Shown piece after piece: positions 46,006 through 54,140 of a stretch of DNA of 64,000 nucleotides. The DNA is from Lewinellaceae bacterium (lineage in GTDB: Bacteria; Bacteroidota; Bacteroidia; Chitinophagales; Saprospiraceae). A model generated the notes under the pieces. It did not search any database, was not told where the DNA came from, and saw only the letters and a list, made by a program, of their open reading frames with translations. The stretch is from the NCBI GenBank assembly GCA_020636025.1, contig JACJYQ010000002.1, forward strand, positions 248,001-312,000. The letters are read 5' to 3'. Each line of letters begins with the position of its first letter. Within the stretch, counting starts at the first letter, position 1. The translations under genes were made by a program, and so were the position numbers.

Positions 46006-46364
46006 GGGTTAGGTTGTATAATTCTTGTTTTTCTTTTAATAAATATACCAATTCTTGTGCAATTCTGGGATTATTTAAATGGATTATCTGATTTCTAATT
46101 TTAGTTAAATGAAAGGCGCCCGTGGTCAGACGGCTCCCAGCCGTCCGACCACTAAGCAGAGCACTATAATTAATTTTTTCTGATTTTGAATGGGAATAAA
46201 AGGAGCCCATGATTATTTGGATATAATTGGGATTACACTTCGCTTAGTGGTCGGACGGCTGGGAGCCGTCTGACCACGGGCGCCTTTCATTATTTGTACC
46301 TCCAGCATACTATTAATATATCACCACCATCATTTCCTTACTTTTACCCAAAATTCCCACCTAT
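46006..46364. other. 359-base gap holding the RAYT-linked repeat
   Basis: An 80-codon frame at 45968-46210 crosses the repeat and overlaps the RAYT start in another frame; it is not credible. The content is the inverted repeat listed separately and the promoter regions of the diverging RAYT and nadD genes. Confidence 0.5.
46108..46291. repeat. BIME-like pair of REP palindromes, perfect 50-bp arms
   Basis: The 50 bases at 46108-46157 are repeated exactly in reverse complement at 46242-46291, around an 84-base spacer. Each arm has its own palindrome (CGGCTCCCAGCCG, flanked by GGTC and GACC), the shape of a REP. Two REPs in inverted order next to a RAYT gene form the standard RAYT-BIME arrangement. 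Confidence 0.85.
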
Positions 46365-46937
46365 ATGAAGATCGGTCTGTTTTTCGGGTCCTTTAATCCG
46401 GTGCACATCGGACATCTGATCATTGCCAATTTTATGGCAACCCAATCGGATCTGGATCGGGTGTGGTTGGTAGTGAGTCCGCAAAATCCGCTGAAACCTA
46501 AAAAATCGCTGGCACGCGATCACGATCGCCTGCATTTGGTGCGCCTGGGCATTGAAAACAATCCCAAACTGCGCGCTTCGGATGTTGAGTTCAACTTACC
46601 ACAACCTTCCTATACCATTGATACACTCACCTTTTTAAAGGAGAAACACCCGGAGCATGAATTTGTACTCATCATGGGAGGAGACAATCTGGCTACGCTT
46701 CATTTGTGGAAGAACTACGAACAGATCCTCGCGAATTATGAGATCTACGTATATAATAGACCGAATTACGATCTTGGTGAACTGGCCGGCCACGGCCGCG
46801 TTACGGCTTTTGAAGTGCCACCGCTGGATATTTCTGCTACGTATATCCGGGAGTGTATAAAGAACGGAAAGTCCGTAAGGTATTTAGTGCCGGAAGCTGT
46901 TTGGGAGTATTTGGAGACGGGGAGTTTGTATCGTTGA
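46365..46937 (+). CDS. nadD: Nicotinate-nucleotide adenylyltransferase
   Basis: The 190-residue enzyme joins ATP and nicotinate mononucleotide to form deamido-NAD in NAD synthesis. It has the nucleotidyltransferase motif GSFNPVHIGH (8-17, H14-x-x-H17) and the C-terminal ISATYIRE motif (~155), matching the ISSTxIR signature of NadD. Length is normal. It ends 7 bases before the converging adaptor gene. Confidence 0.93.
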   Translation: MKIGLFFGSFNPVHIGHLIIANFMATQSDLDRVWLVVSPQNPLKPKKSLARDHDRLHLVRLGIENNPKLRASDVEFNLPQPSYTIDTLTFLKEKHPEHEFVLIMGGDNLATLHLWKNYEQILANYEIYVYNRPNYDLGELAGHGRVTAFEVPPLDISATYIRECIKNGKSVRYLVPEAVWEYLETGSLYR

Positions 46938-46944
46938 AAACCAT

Positions 46945-47982
46945 TCACTCAACCTCCGAAAAATTAATAACAGCATTCGGCCGCAAAAACAACACCCCTG
47001 TTGTACAAACCGTATCCCCCACCTGAATACCATCGGTAATCTCCACCATACCCGCCTGGCGGACACCCGTTTTAACGGTCACAAAACTGGCTTTACCGCC
47101 TTTGCTTACAATAACTTGTTTGTCGCGCGCCTGCGGGATAATGGCTTCACTTGGAATAAGAAGCGCCTGCTGATTGCGGCCAATGGCCAGATCAACCGAA
47201 ACATAATTGCCTGGCAACAGGCCTTTGCTATCGCGAACAGAAGCTCTGACGAGAAGATTTCTAGAATTGGGATCGATGCTTTGTTCCGTAGCGATCACGG
47301 TGGCCGTTCGGTCTTGTTCACTGCCGTCCTGCCTGAAATGTATCTGCTGGCCTTTCCGAATCAGGTGGCTGTATTTTTCCGGAATATTGAAATCGAGTTT
47401 CATGGCGCCGGAACTGCGTATGGTTGTGATGGCCGTAGCTGGAGAAACATAAGCGCCCACACTGATCCTTCTGAGACCCAGTACGCCATCATACGGCGCC
47501 CGGAGTTCAGTTTTGGCAATGTTGATCCGTAAAAGATCCATATCGCTTTTGATCGTTTGCACTGCCAAAGCAGCCAGGTCGTATTCCTGTTGACTCACTC
47601 CTTTTACTGCAATAAGATCGGACAAGCGTTTTTCGGTGATCTGTGCCTGCTTCAGTTGGGTTTCCAGTTTTTGCAGTTGGGTTTTCAGGTCCTCATCGTA
47701 AATTTTTAACAGCAAGGCTCCTTTTTTAACCGCAGCACCTTCCGGTAAATTCAGCGTTACAACTCTCCCGGAATATTCAGGATGAAGTTCCGTTTCTTCG
47801 GCTGGTACAATGGTTCCACTGGCGCTGATTTGTTCACTTAATACGCTTTGCTTTACCACATAGCCCTGAACAGAAGATACGGTGAGGGCCGACCTTGTAC
47901 CAGCAGCAGCCGGACTTTTGTCGTTTTTTCCGCATGAAAACAAGAAGAGGAAAAGACCGGAAAGGAGTAGTGTTTTTTTCAT
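46945..47982 (-). CDS. RND-type periplasmic adaptor lipoprotein
   Basis: The ~345-residue protein is a membrane-fusion protein. The ATG at 47982 gives a lipoprotein signal with lipobox LFSC (Cys ~17); the TTG at 47997 is less likely. It has a barrel-sandwich lipoyl half (LHPEYSGRVVTLNLPEGAAVKKG), a coiled-coil hairpin (~105-160), the second half (LRAPYDGVLGLRRISVGAYV) and a C-terminal beta domain. These adaptors connect an inner-membrane RND pump to an outer-membrane channel. No pump gene follows; the only possible partner nearby is the barrel protein encoded 42 bases upstream. It may work with a pump encoded elsewhere. Confidence 0.85.
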   Translation of the reverse strand: MKKTLLLSGLFLFLFSCGKNDKSPAAAGTRSALTVSSVQGYVVKQSVLSEQISASGTIVPAEETELHPEYSGRVVTLNLPEGAAVKKGALLLKIYDEDLKTQLQKLETQLKQAQITEKRLSDLIAVKGVSQQEYDLAALAVQTIKSDMDLLRINIAKTELRAPYDGVLGLRRISVGAYVSPATAITTIRSSGAMKLDFNIPEKYSHLIRKGQQIHFRQDGSEQDRTATVIATEQSIDPNSRNLLVRASVRDSKGLLPGNYVSVDLAIGRNQQALLIPSEAIIPQARDKQVIVSKGGKASFVTVKTGVRQAGMVEITDGIQVGDTVCTTGVLFLRPNAVINFSEVE

Positions 47983-48024
47983 TAAAACAGGAGTCAAAAA
48001 AGAGTAATGGTTCAGTCAGCTTGC

Positions 48025-48765
48025 TCAATCTACATACACCACTTTTTTCAGCAAGCGCAGGCCAAATGATATTTCCACCGTTGTGTTTCGAATTCTGCGC
48101 TCCGGCACATCATACGTATAGCCGGGGTTGCAAATATCAATCACATTGGGAATGGCATTTTGGCGGTATTGAGGCGTAACATCCGGATTGATGGAAAGTT
48201 GTATTTGTCCGCCAACCAATTCAGAAAAAGAAAACTCTATTCCACCTCCTACAGAAAAACCACCCATCCAGCGCTGAACGCCACCCATTAACGGATAAGC
48301 TGCCGGATTACAGGAAGAGCTCGCATTTGGCAGGTTATCTATATTGGTGCTGTAGGTGTAATCGCAACGAATGCCTCCAAAATAGAAATACCTGGAGTTC
48401 CCTGATATCCCCAGATCAAAGCGTTGCTTGGCGCCAAGTACCAGGGAAAAGTTGTTGAACTTAAACTTTTCAGTATAGGTGCTTCCAGGGAGTCCCGAGA
48501 TTATGTTGTAAAAACGATAGCGGGTTGCACTGCCTTTTACATGGTATCCCAGTTGCATAAAAAACGAGCCGCGGTCGTCTTCGTTGTTTATGCTTTCCAT
48601 GGCAAAAGAGGCGTGATATTGAAAAAGTGGCTCCCGACCACTGGAGTTATCCCATTTTTGCAAGCCGGCCGTTGGACCAACATTAAATACGTACGCTGTG
48701 GATTGCGCGGTAGTTTGTCCAATAAAAACAAACAAGCACGACAGAATTGAAAACAATCTTAGCAT
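48025..48765 (-). CDS. Outer-membrane beta-barrel protein
   Basis: The 246-residue protein has a signal peptide (cut after TTAQ, ~21) and then alternating short strands rich in Gly and aromatics (FFMQLGYHVKGSATRYRF, RYFYFGGIRCDYTY, FSVGGGIEFSFSEL), ending in a strand LRLLKKVVYVD. This is the layout of PorT/OprF-like 8- to 10-stranded barrels common in Bacteroidota. Two Cys (SSCNPAAY, DICNPGY) may form a surface disulfide. The adaptor gene follows after 42 bases on the same strand, suggesting co-expression. It is not TolC-like. Confidence 0.65.
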   Translation of the reverse strand: MLRLFSILSCLFVFIGQTTAQSTAYVFNVGPTAGLQKWDNSSGREPLFQYHASFAMESINNEDDRGSFFMQLGYHVKGSATRYRFYNIISGLPGSTYTEKFKFNNFSLVLGAKQRFDLGISGNSRYFYFGGIRCDYTYSTNIDNLPNASSSCNPAAYPLMGGVQRWMGGFSVGGGIEFSFSELVGGQIQLSINPDVTPQYRQNAIPNVIDICNPGYTYDVPERRIRNTTVEISFGLRLLKKVVYVD

Positions 48766-48842
48766 TTTTCCGTTTTTGAGGCGAAAATAGCATGCACAGA
48801 CAATACCCGCCAGTAAAAGTCACATTGCTTCCGGGTATTTTT

Positions 48843-48850
48843 TACATTTG
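48843..48850 (+). promoter_or_regulatory. TAnnTTTG -7 box before M3 peptidase
   Basis: TACATTTG fully matches the Bacteroidota -7 box, 108 bases before the peptidase start. ATTG at 48824-48827 is a poor and too-close -33 candidate. Confidence 0.35.
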
Positions 48851-48957
48851 TATACCAAAAACAAGGTGGCTTCGAATGCTCAGGACCGCTAATCAACAAT
48901 CAGATCCTGAAATGCCATTTAACACCACTAAATTTATTCCCTGCCGAACAGGACACC

Positions 48958-50679
48958 ATGACGAAACTTAACGATCATCCGCCACGCCCATTTGAATCCT
49001 TCGAGTACACTCGCCCAGACCTTGAAGCATTTAGAACCTCCTTTGAACAACTGGTAAACACCTTCACTGCCAGTAAATCAGCCAAAGCACAGTTTAAAGT
49101 ATTACAGGAGTTGAACTCACTCAGAAATGAGTTCATTTCCATGTACAATCTTTGTCTGGTTAAACACACCTGCGACACCAGAGATGAATTTTTCGAAGCT
49201 GAAAATCAATACTTCGACGACAATATGCCTGTGTATGAAGAACTGAATACCGCTTTTTATCAGGCATTACTGGATTCTCCTTTCCGCTCCGAATTGGAAG
49301 AAATGCTGGGAAAGCAATTGTTTACGCTGGCGTCCCTGGCTTTAAAAACTTTCAACCCCTCCATTTTTAAAGGACTTCAGCAGGAAAATGCGCTTAGTAC
49401 TGAGTATACCAAAATCAAAGCGCAGGCTAAAATTGAATTTAACGGAGAAACCTACAACCTCAGCAATTTAGCTTCTATAGAGTTGTCGAGCGACCGAAAC
49501 ACGCGGCAAAAAGCCGCTGAGGCCAAGTGGAATTTTTACGCAAATCAGGCTGAGGCGATTGAAGGTATTTTTGATAAAATGGTTAAAGTGCGTCATGACA
49601 TCGCGCAAAAGCTGGGCTTCAAGAATTTTGTGGAAGTTGGTTACGCGCGTATGCGTCGATCAGATTACTGTCCGGAAATGGTGGACAATTTCAGAAAGCA
49701 GGTGCGGGAGCTTATCGTGCCACTAGCCGGTGAAATTTATAAGCGCCAGCAGAAAAGGCTTGGATTGACTGAACTAATGTATTTTGATGAGGAGTATAAA
49801 TATCCGAGTGGCAATCCAAAACCGATAGGCACTCCTGAGCAAATCGTGGAAAACGCGGGTATTATGTACAAGGAGCTAAGCCCGGAGACGGATCTTTTTT
49901 TCCAACACATGAATGATGCTCATTTGATGGATTTGGTGAATCGAGACGGGAAGGCAACGGGTGGGTATTGCACCTACATCAGCAATTACCAGGCTCCCTT
50001 TATTTTCTCCAATTTCAATGGCACCAGTGATGATATAGATGTGCTGACACACGAAGCGGGCCACGCGTTTCAGGTATGGAGCAGCAGTCATTTCCCATTT
50101 GAGGAATATCAGTGGCCAACTTATGAAGCCGCCGAAGTACATTCCATGAGCATGGAGTTTTTCACCTGGCCCTGGATGCGCTTGTTCTTTGGTGATCAAA
50201 TTGAGAAATACCAGTTTATGCACATGGCGCGCAGCCTCCAGTTTATCCCTTATGGAGTTGCCGTGGATGAGTTTCAGCACATCGTGTATGCAAATCCCGA
50301 TATGACGCCGGAAGAACGAAACCAGGCATGGCGTCAGCTGGAAAAGACCTACCTGCCACACCGCAATTACGGCGACAACCAGCACCTGCTAGCCGGTCGT
50401 TTCTGGCAGCGGCAAAACCATATTTTCAACTCTCCGTTTTACTACATCGACTATACGCTGGCACAAATTTGCGCCTTCCAGTTCTGGACTAAAGACCGAC
50501 AGGATCATGAAAAAGCCTGGAACGATTATTTGCATCTTTGCAAGTCGGGCGGAAGCTTTTCCTTCCTGGAGTTGTTGAAAATTGCCAACCTTCGTTCACC
50601 ATTTGAAGAAGGCTGCGTGGAAAGCGTGATCGGAGAGATCCGAAACTTTTTAGACTGCGTAGACGACTCCGGGTTTTGA
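48958..50679 (+). CDS. M3-family oligoendopeptidase (PepF-like)
   Basis: The 573-residue protein is a cytosolic zinc peptidase. The zinc motif is H365-E-A-G-H369 in THEAGHAFQVW, with the third ligand Glu in AAEVHSMSMEFF, some 25-30 residues later, as in thimet/oligoendopeptidase F enzymes. The rest is helical, giving the deep channel that restricts cleavage to short peptides. It is a typical length for the bacterial pepF-like M3 group. No signal peptide is present. A role in peptide recycling is inferred from the family. Confidence 0.9.
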   Translation: MTKLNDHPPRPFESFEYTRPDLEAFRTSFEQLVNTFTASKSAKAQFKVLQELNSLRNEFISMYNLCLVKHTCDTRDEFFEAENQYFDDNMPVYEELNTAFYQALLDSPFRSELEEMLGKQLFTLASLALKTFNPSIFKGLQQENALSTEYTKIKAQAKIEFNGETYNLSNLASIELSSDRNTRQKAAEAKWNFYANQAEAIEGIFDKMVKVRHDIAQKLGFKNFVEVGYARMRRSDYCPEMVDNFRKQVRELIVPLAGEIYKRQQKRLGLTELMYFDEEYKYPSGNPKPIGTPEQIVENAGIMYKELSPETDLFFQHMNDAHLMDLVNRDGKATGGYCTYISNYQAPFIFSNFNGTSDDIDVLTHEAGHAFQVWSSSHFPFEEYQWPTYEAAEVHSMSMEFFTWPWMRLFFGDQIEKYQFMHMARSLQFIPYGVAVDEFQHIVYANPDMTPEERNQAWRQLEKTYLPHRNYGDNQHLLAGRFWQRQNHIFNSPFYYIDYTLAQICAFQFWTKDRQDHEKAWNDYLHLCKSGGSFSFLELLKIANLRSPFEEGCVESVIGEIRNFLDCVDDSGF

Positions 50680-50698
50680 CCACAGATTAAATCTAAGA

Positions 50699-50728
50699 TT
50701 GCGCATTGATACATTGCGCATTGATACA
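50699..50728. repeat. Two tandem 15-bp units before DUF4159 gene
   Basis: TTGCGCATTGATACA occurs twice in exact tandem, and TTGATA begins a third copy that runs into the ATG at 50734. The units contain TACATTG, so copy number could change the promoter or leader. Confidence 0.6.
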
Positions 50729-50733
50729 TTGAT

Positions 50734-51390
50734 ATGAGAGTTTCCTTTTTTGCTTTGATTGCGTGTTTGTTGATGAGTTTTTCGCTAGATAATGGCGGAA
50801 AACCCACACTTAAGTTGGCCCTGTTGAAATACAATGGCGGTGGCGACTGGTACAATGACGTGAATTCCCTGAAAAACCTGGCCAGGTTCTGCAACGATAA
50901 TCTGCATACCAACTTTGAGCTGGATTACGCGACGGTGGAGCCCGGAAGCGCAGAGATATTCAATTACCCGATGGTGTATGCTACAGGACACGGAAATATG
51001 CTTTTTAATGACCTGGAAGCACGAAATATGCGCGCGTATCTGGAGGGCGGCGGTTTTCTCATCCTGAACGATGATTATGGCTTGGACCCTTTTGTGCGTC
51101 CCACCATGAAAAAGGTGTTTCCCGAACTTGATTTTGTGGAGCTGCCTTTCGCACATCCGATTTATCATCAGAAATACAATTTCACCAGCGGCGTTCCCAA
51201 AATACACGAGCACGACGGCAAGCCGGCACAGGGCTTCGGACTACTGTACCAGGGCAGACTGGTGTGTTTCTACGACTTTGAAACAGATTTGGGAGACGGC
51301 TGGGATGATGTACACAACGATCCTGAGAACCTGCGCACAAAGGCTCTGCAAATGGGGGCAAATATTGTTCAGTACGTATTCGGGCAGTAA
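50734..51390 (+). CDS. Exported DUF4159 protein
   Basis: The 218-residue protein has a short signal peptide (~1-18) and a DUF4159-type domain: LALLKYNGGGDWYND, YATGHGNMLF and LEGGGFLILNDDYG are typical stretches, with a ThuA/glutamine-amidotransferase-like fold. Members are widespread in Bacteroidota and planctomycetes, often near MoxR/BatA-type genes, which are absent here. Function is unknown. The gene ends exactly where the converging ugd gene ends. Confidence 0.75.
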   Translation: MRVSFFALIACLLMSFSLDNGGKPTLKLALLKYNGGGDWYNDVNSLKNLARFCNDNLHTNFELDYATVEPGSAEIFNYPMVYATGHGNMLFNDLEARNMRAYLEGGGFLILNDDYGLDPFVRPTMKKVFPELDFVELPFAHPIYHQKYNFTSGVPKIHEHDGKPAQGFGLLYQGRLVCFYDFETDLGDGWDDVHNDPENLRTKALQMGANIVQYVFGQ

Positions 51391-52719
51391 TCAGGATTTA
51401 ACTCTTCTGCGAACTTTGGGTCTTCCAATACTTAAATAATTGAAGCCCAATTCCTTCAGATTGTCCACGTCGTAAAGGTTGCGACCATCGAAAATGGTTT
51501 TCTCTTTCAGTGTATCACCGACTCTTTCGAAATCGGGTGCCCGGAATTCGGCCCACTCGGTCATGATGGCCAGGCAATCAGCTCCCTCCAGCGTGTCGTA
51601 CATGCCATTACACAGCTGAATGCGATCTCCGTATAGAGATTTTACATGTTCCATGGCCTCCGGGTCAAAGGCTCTGACCTTAGCTCCGAGCGCCAATAGT
51701 TCATCAATGATCACCAATGCAGGTGCCTCGCGGATATCATCTGTATTCGGTTTGAAGGCCAGTCCCCACACGGCAATGGTTTTGCCCTCCAATTCGTTTT
51801 TGTAGTGCTTTTTGATCTTTTTTGTGAGGATGCTCTTCTGAATGCTGTTCACCTTCATCACCGATTTCAGGATCTTGAAATCGTAGGAGTGCTCCGAAGC
51901 TGTTTTAGCCAAAGCCTGTACATCCTTTGGGAAACAAGAACCGCCATAACCGATTCCCGGGAACAAAAAGCGTTTTCCAATGCGTGAATCGCTGCCCATC
52001 CCGATGCGTACCATATCCACATTGGCTCCTGTTTTTTCACACAGGTTGGCAATTTCGTTCATAAAGGAGATCCGGGCAGCGAGGTATGAGTTTGCCGCAT
52101 ATTTGGTTAGTTCGGCGCTGCGCTCATCCATAAAGTAAATGGGATTTCCCTGTCTCAGGAATGGCTCGTACAGCTGACGCATTACTTTCTGTGCTTTATC
52201 ACTGCGAGTACCTACCACCACGCGATCGGGTTTCATAAAATCATCCACGGCCACCCCTTCCCGCAAGAATTCAGGATTTGACACTACATCGAACAGTTTT
52301 TTAGACAGCTTTTCTGCCAGAATTTTAGACACCTTTTCAGCCGTACCTACCGGCACGGTGCTTTTATCCACGATCACTTTGTAATCGGTAATCAGACCGC
52401 TCAGGTCGCGGGCTACACCCATGATGTAGGAGAGATCGGCGCTACCGTCTTCTCCCGGTGGGGTAGGAAGTGCCAGGAATATGATCTGGGCATTTTCGAT
52501 AGCCTCAGCCAGATTGGTAGTGAAATGGAGTCTTCCTTCCTTGGTATTGCGGTCAAACAACACATCGAGTCCCGGCTCAAAAATGGGAATTTTACCGGCG
52601 CGCAGATTTTTTACTTTTTGTTCGTTATTATCTACACAAATAACGTTGTTGCCTGTTTCAGCGAAGCATGTTCCGGTAACCAGGCCGACGTATCCGGTGC
52701 CTATAACTGAGATATTCAT
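51391..52719 (-). CDS. ugd: UDP-glucose 6-dehydrogenase
   Basis: The 442-residue enzyme oxidises UDP-glucose to UDP-glucuronate with two NAD+, feeding polysaccharide synthesis. It has the N-terminal NAD loop VIGTGYVGLVTG, the catalytic Cys262 in GYGGSCFPKD, and the C-terminal WGLAFKPNTDDIREAP region. Length is normal. A TACCTTTG box lies 62 bases upstream. No other capsule or glycan genes are next to it. Confidence 0.95.
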   Translation of the reverse strand: MNISVIGTGYVGLVTGTCFAETGNNVICVDNNEQKVKNLRAGKIPIFEPGLDVLFDRNTKEGRLHFTTNLAEAIENAQIIFLALPTPPGEDGSADLSYIMGVARDLSGLITDYKVIVDKSTVPVGTAEKVSKILAEKLSKKLFDVVSNPEFLREGVAVDDFMKPDRVVVGTRSDKAQKVMRQLYEPFLRQGNPIYFMDERSAELTKYAANSYLAARISFMNEIANLCEKTGANVDMVRIGMGSDSRIGKRFLFPGIGYGGSCFPKDVQALAKTASEHSYDFKILKSVMKVNSIQKSILTKKIKKHYKNELEGKTIAVWGLAFKPNTDDIREAPALVIIDELLALGAKVRAFDPEAMEHVKSLYGDRIQLCNGMYDTLEGADCLAIMTEWAEFRAPDFERVGDTLKEKTIFDGRNLYDVDNLKELGFNYLSIGRPKVRRRVKS

Positions 52720-52780
52720 ATAATCCTGTCAGGTGAGAGATGGTGTATTATGGGTATTTTTTGCTCCATCAAAAGGGCTG

Positions 52781-52814
52781 CAAAGGTAGGCAGTACCATT
52801 GTTTTTCCTACAAT
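52781..52814 (-). promoter_or_regulatory. Likely promoter of ugd
   Basis: On the minus strand TACCTTTG (52788-52781) is a full -7 match, and ATTG (52814-52811) lies 22 bases upstream as an imperfect -33 box. Confidence 0.4.
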
Positions 52815-52870
52815 TCACAAACAGTTTGATGAATGATTAATATTGAAGGTATGTTTTGGGTTGAGTGTAC

Positions 52871-52878
52871 TACTTTTG
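52871..52878 (+). promoter_or_regulatory. TAnnTTTG -7 box before OmpA-family gene
   Basis: TACTTTTG is a full -7 match. It lies between an upstream in-frame ATG (52833) and the ATG at 52908, which supports 52908 as the start. No good -33 box is seen. Confidence 0.35.
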
Positions 52879-52907
52879 GGCATATTCATATTATAATCAA
52901 TCGTAAA

Positions 52908-54056
52908 ATGACCATCCTGAAACTGGACATCAAAAGCACCCGTTTTTGCCAATTGCCTTTCCTGATTTTTGTTGTTCTTTTTGCGTCATTCCCTCAATTT
53001 ATATTTAGCCAAAAGACTTCCTCCAACATCGTACCAAACCCGGGTTTTGAACGCATGTCTCAGGTTCCCGATGGCTGGACCTACAGTGGTTCTGACTTTG
53101 GAAAATATGTGAAATACTGGTTCAGCGCCACCACTGCCAGTCCCGATATTTATGGACCGGATGTATACATACCGCTCGATTGGCGGGAAAAAGGATTTGG
53201 CGCGCAAAAAGCCCATAAAGGCAAAAGTATGGCTGGTGTAACCGTTTACGGTTGTACAAATGGTAAGCCTCATTGCCGGGAATACGTAGAAATTCAACTG
53301 GCAGAACCCCTGGTTATTGGTCAGGCATATTATCTGGAGTATTGGGTAACACATTTGGACAAATCATTACAAATCAACAACTTGGGAGCGTATTTTTCCA
53401 TCAGCGAGATAAAAAGAACTACAGACGAAATTTTGATAAGAGAAGCTCAGGTAAACACTGAAGAAATCATTGAAGCTCCGGACGGAAAATGGGTAAAAGT
53501 GAGTGGACAGTTTATCGCAAAATACGAGGCAGAGCATATTCTGATCGGCAACTTTTCGGAAGATATTAATACAAAGTTCCAGGCTCCCCGGGATGACTGC
53601 TACAATTACGCCTACTACTATGTGGATGATGTGTTGCTGAAAAAGATACCGCCCTTTTTACCTGTTCCTGTAAAACCTGATGACCTGACGCTGCAAAAGT
53701 TTGAAACAGGAAAATCCTTTTTGCTGAAAAGCATTTATTTTGAATTCGACCGCGACGAACTGATGCCTCGCTCTTATGTAGAGCTTAAAAAGCTGCTTCT
53801 GATTATGCGCAAAAACCCAAAACTGAAGATTGAAATAATCGGCCACACAGACTCGCTTGGAGCAGACGATTACAACCTGGACCTTTCCAAACGCCGCGCC
53901 GAATCAGTAATCAAATATCTTACAGACAGCAAAATTTCCCGCTCGCGCTTGCAATCCAAAGGTGAAGGCGAGCGCAAACCCATTGCCACCAATGAAACTG
54001 ATGTTGGCAGGGCACAGAACAGGAGAGTTGAGTTTTTGGTGATTGCTGATCATTAG
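52908..54056 (+). CDS. OmpA-family outer-membrane/peptidoglycan-binding protein
   Basis: From the ATG at 52908 the ~382-residue protein has a signal peptide (cut after IFSQ), a beta-sandwich region (~30-240) beginning NIVPNPGFERM that looks carbohydrate-binding-like, a Pro-rich hinge (KKIPPFLPVPVKPDD), and a C-terminal OmpA domain. The latter has YFEFDRDELMP, IIGHTDSLG and the Asp/Arg residues that hold diaminopimelate (NLDLSKRRAESV, NRRVEF). It probably anchors the envelope to peptidoglycan. The 25-residue upstream extension is not signal-like. Confidence 0.85.
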   Translation: MTILKLDIKSTRFCQLPFLIFVVLFASFPQFIFSQKTSSNIVPNPGFERMSQVPDGWTYSGSDFGKYVKYWFSATTASPDIYGPDVYIPLDWREKGFGAQKAHKGKSMAGVTVYGCTNGKPHCREYVEIQLAEPLVIGQAYYLEYWVTHLDKSLQINNLGAYFSISEIKRTTDEILIREAQVNTEEIIEAPDGKWVKVSGQFIAKYEAEHILIGNFSEDINTKFQAPRDDCYNYAYYYVDDVLLKKIPPFLPVPVKPDDLTLQKFETGKSFLLKSIYFEFDRDELMPRSYVELKKLLLIMRKNPKLKIEIIGHTDSLGADDYNLDLSKRRAESVIKYLTDSKISRSRLQSKGEGERKPIATNETDVGRAQNRRVEFLVIADH

Positions 54057-54062
54057 AAACCA

Positions 54063-54094
54063 CTTGCAAATCTCAATAATCCCGTTTAACTTTA
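54063..54094 (+). promoter_or_regulatory. Weak promoter before comM
   Basis: CTTG (54063-54066), 20 bases, then TAACTTTA (54087-54094): each box is one mismatch from the Bacteroidota consensus, with suitable spacing, 47 bases before the gene. Confidence 0.35.
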
Positions 54095-54140
54095 TATAAA
54101 GTACAAAGAACCATATTCACGCTTCAAACCCAATTAACCA

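Noticed and set aside
45968..46210. 80-codon minus-strand frame overlapping the RAYT start
   Set aside because: Much of it is the REP arm read as protein, it overlaps the well-supported RAYT gene, and it has no recognisable features.
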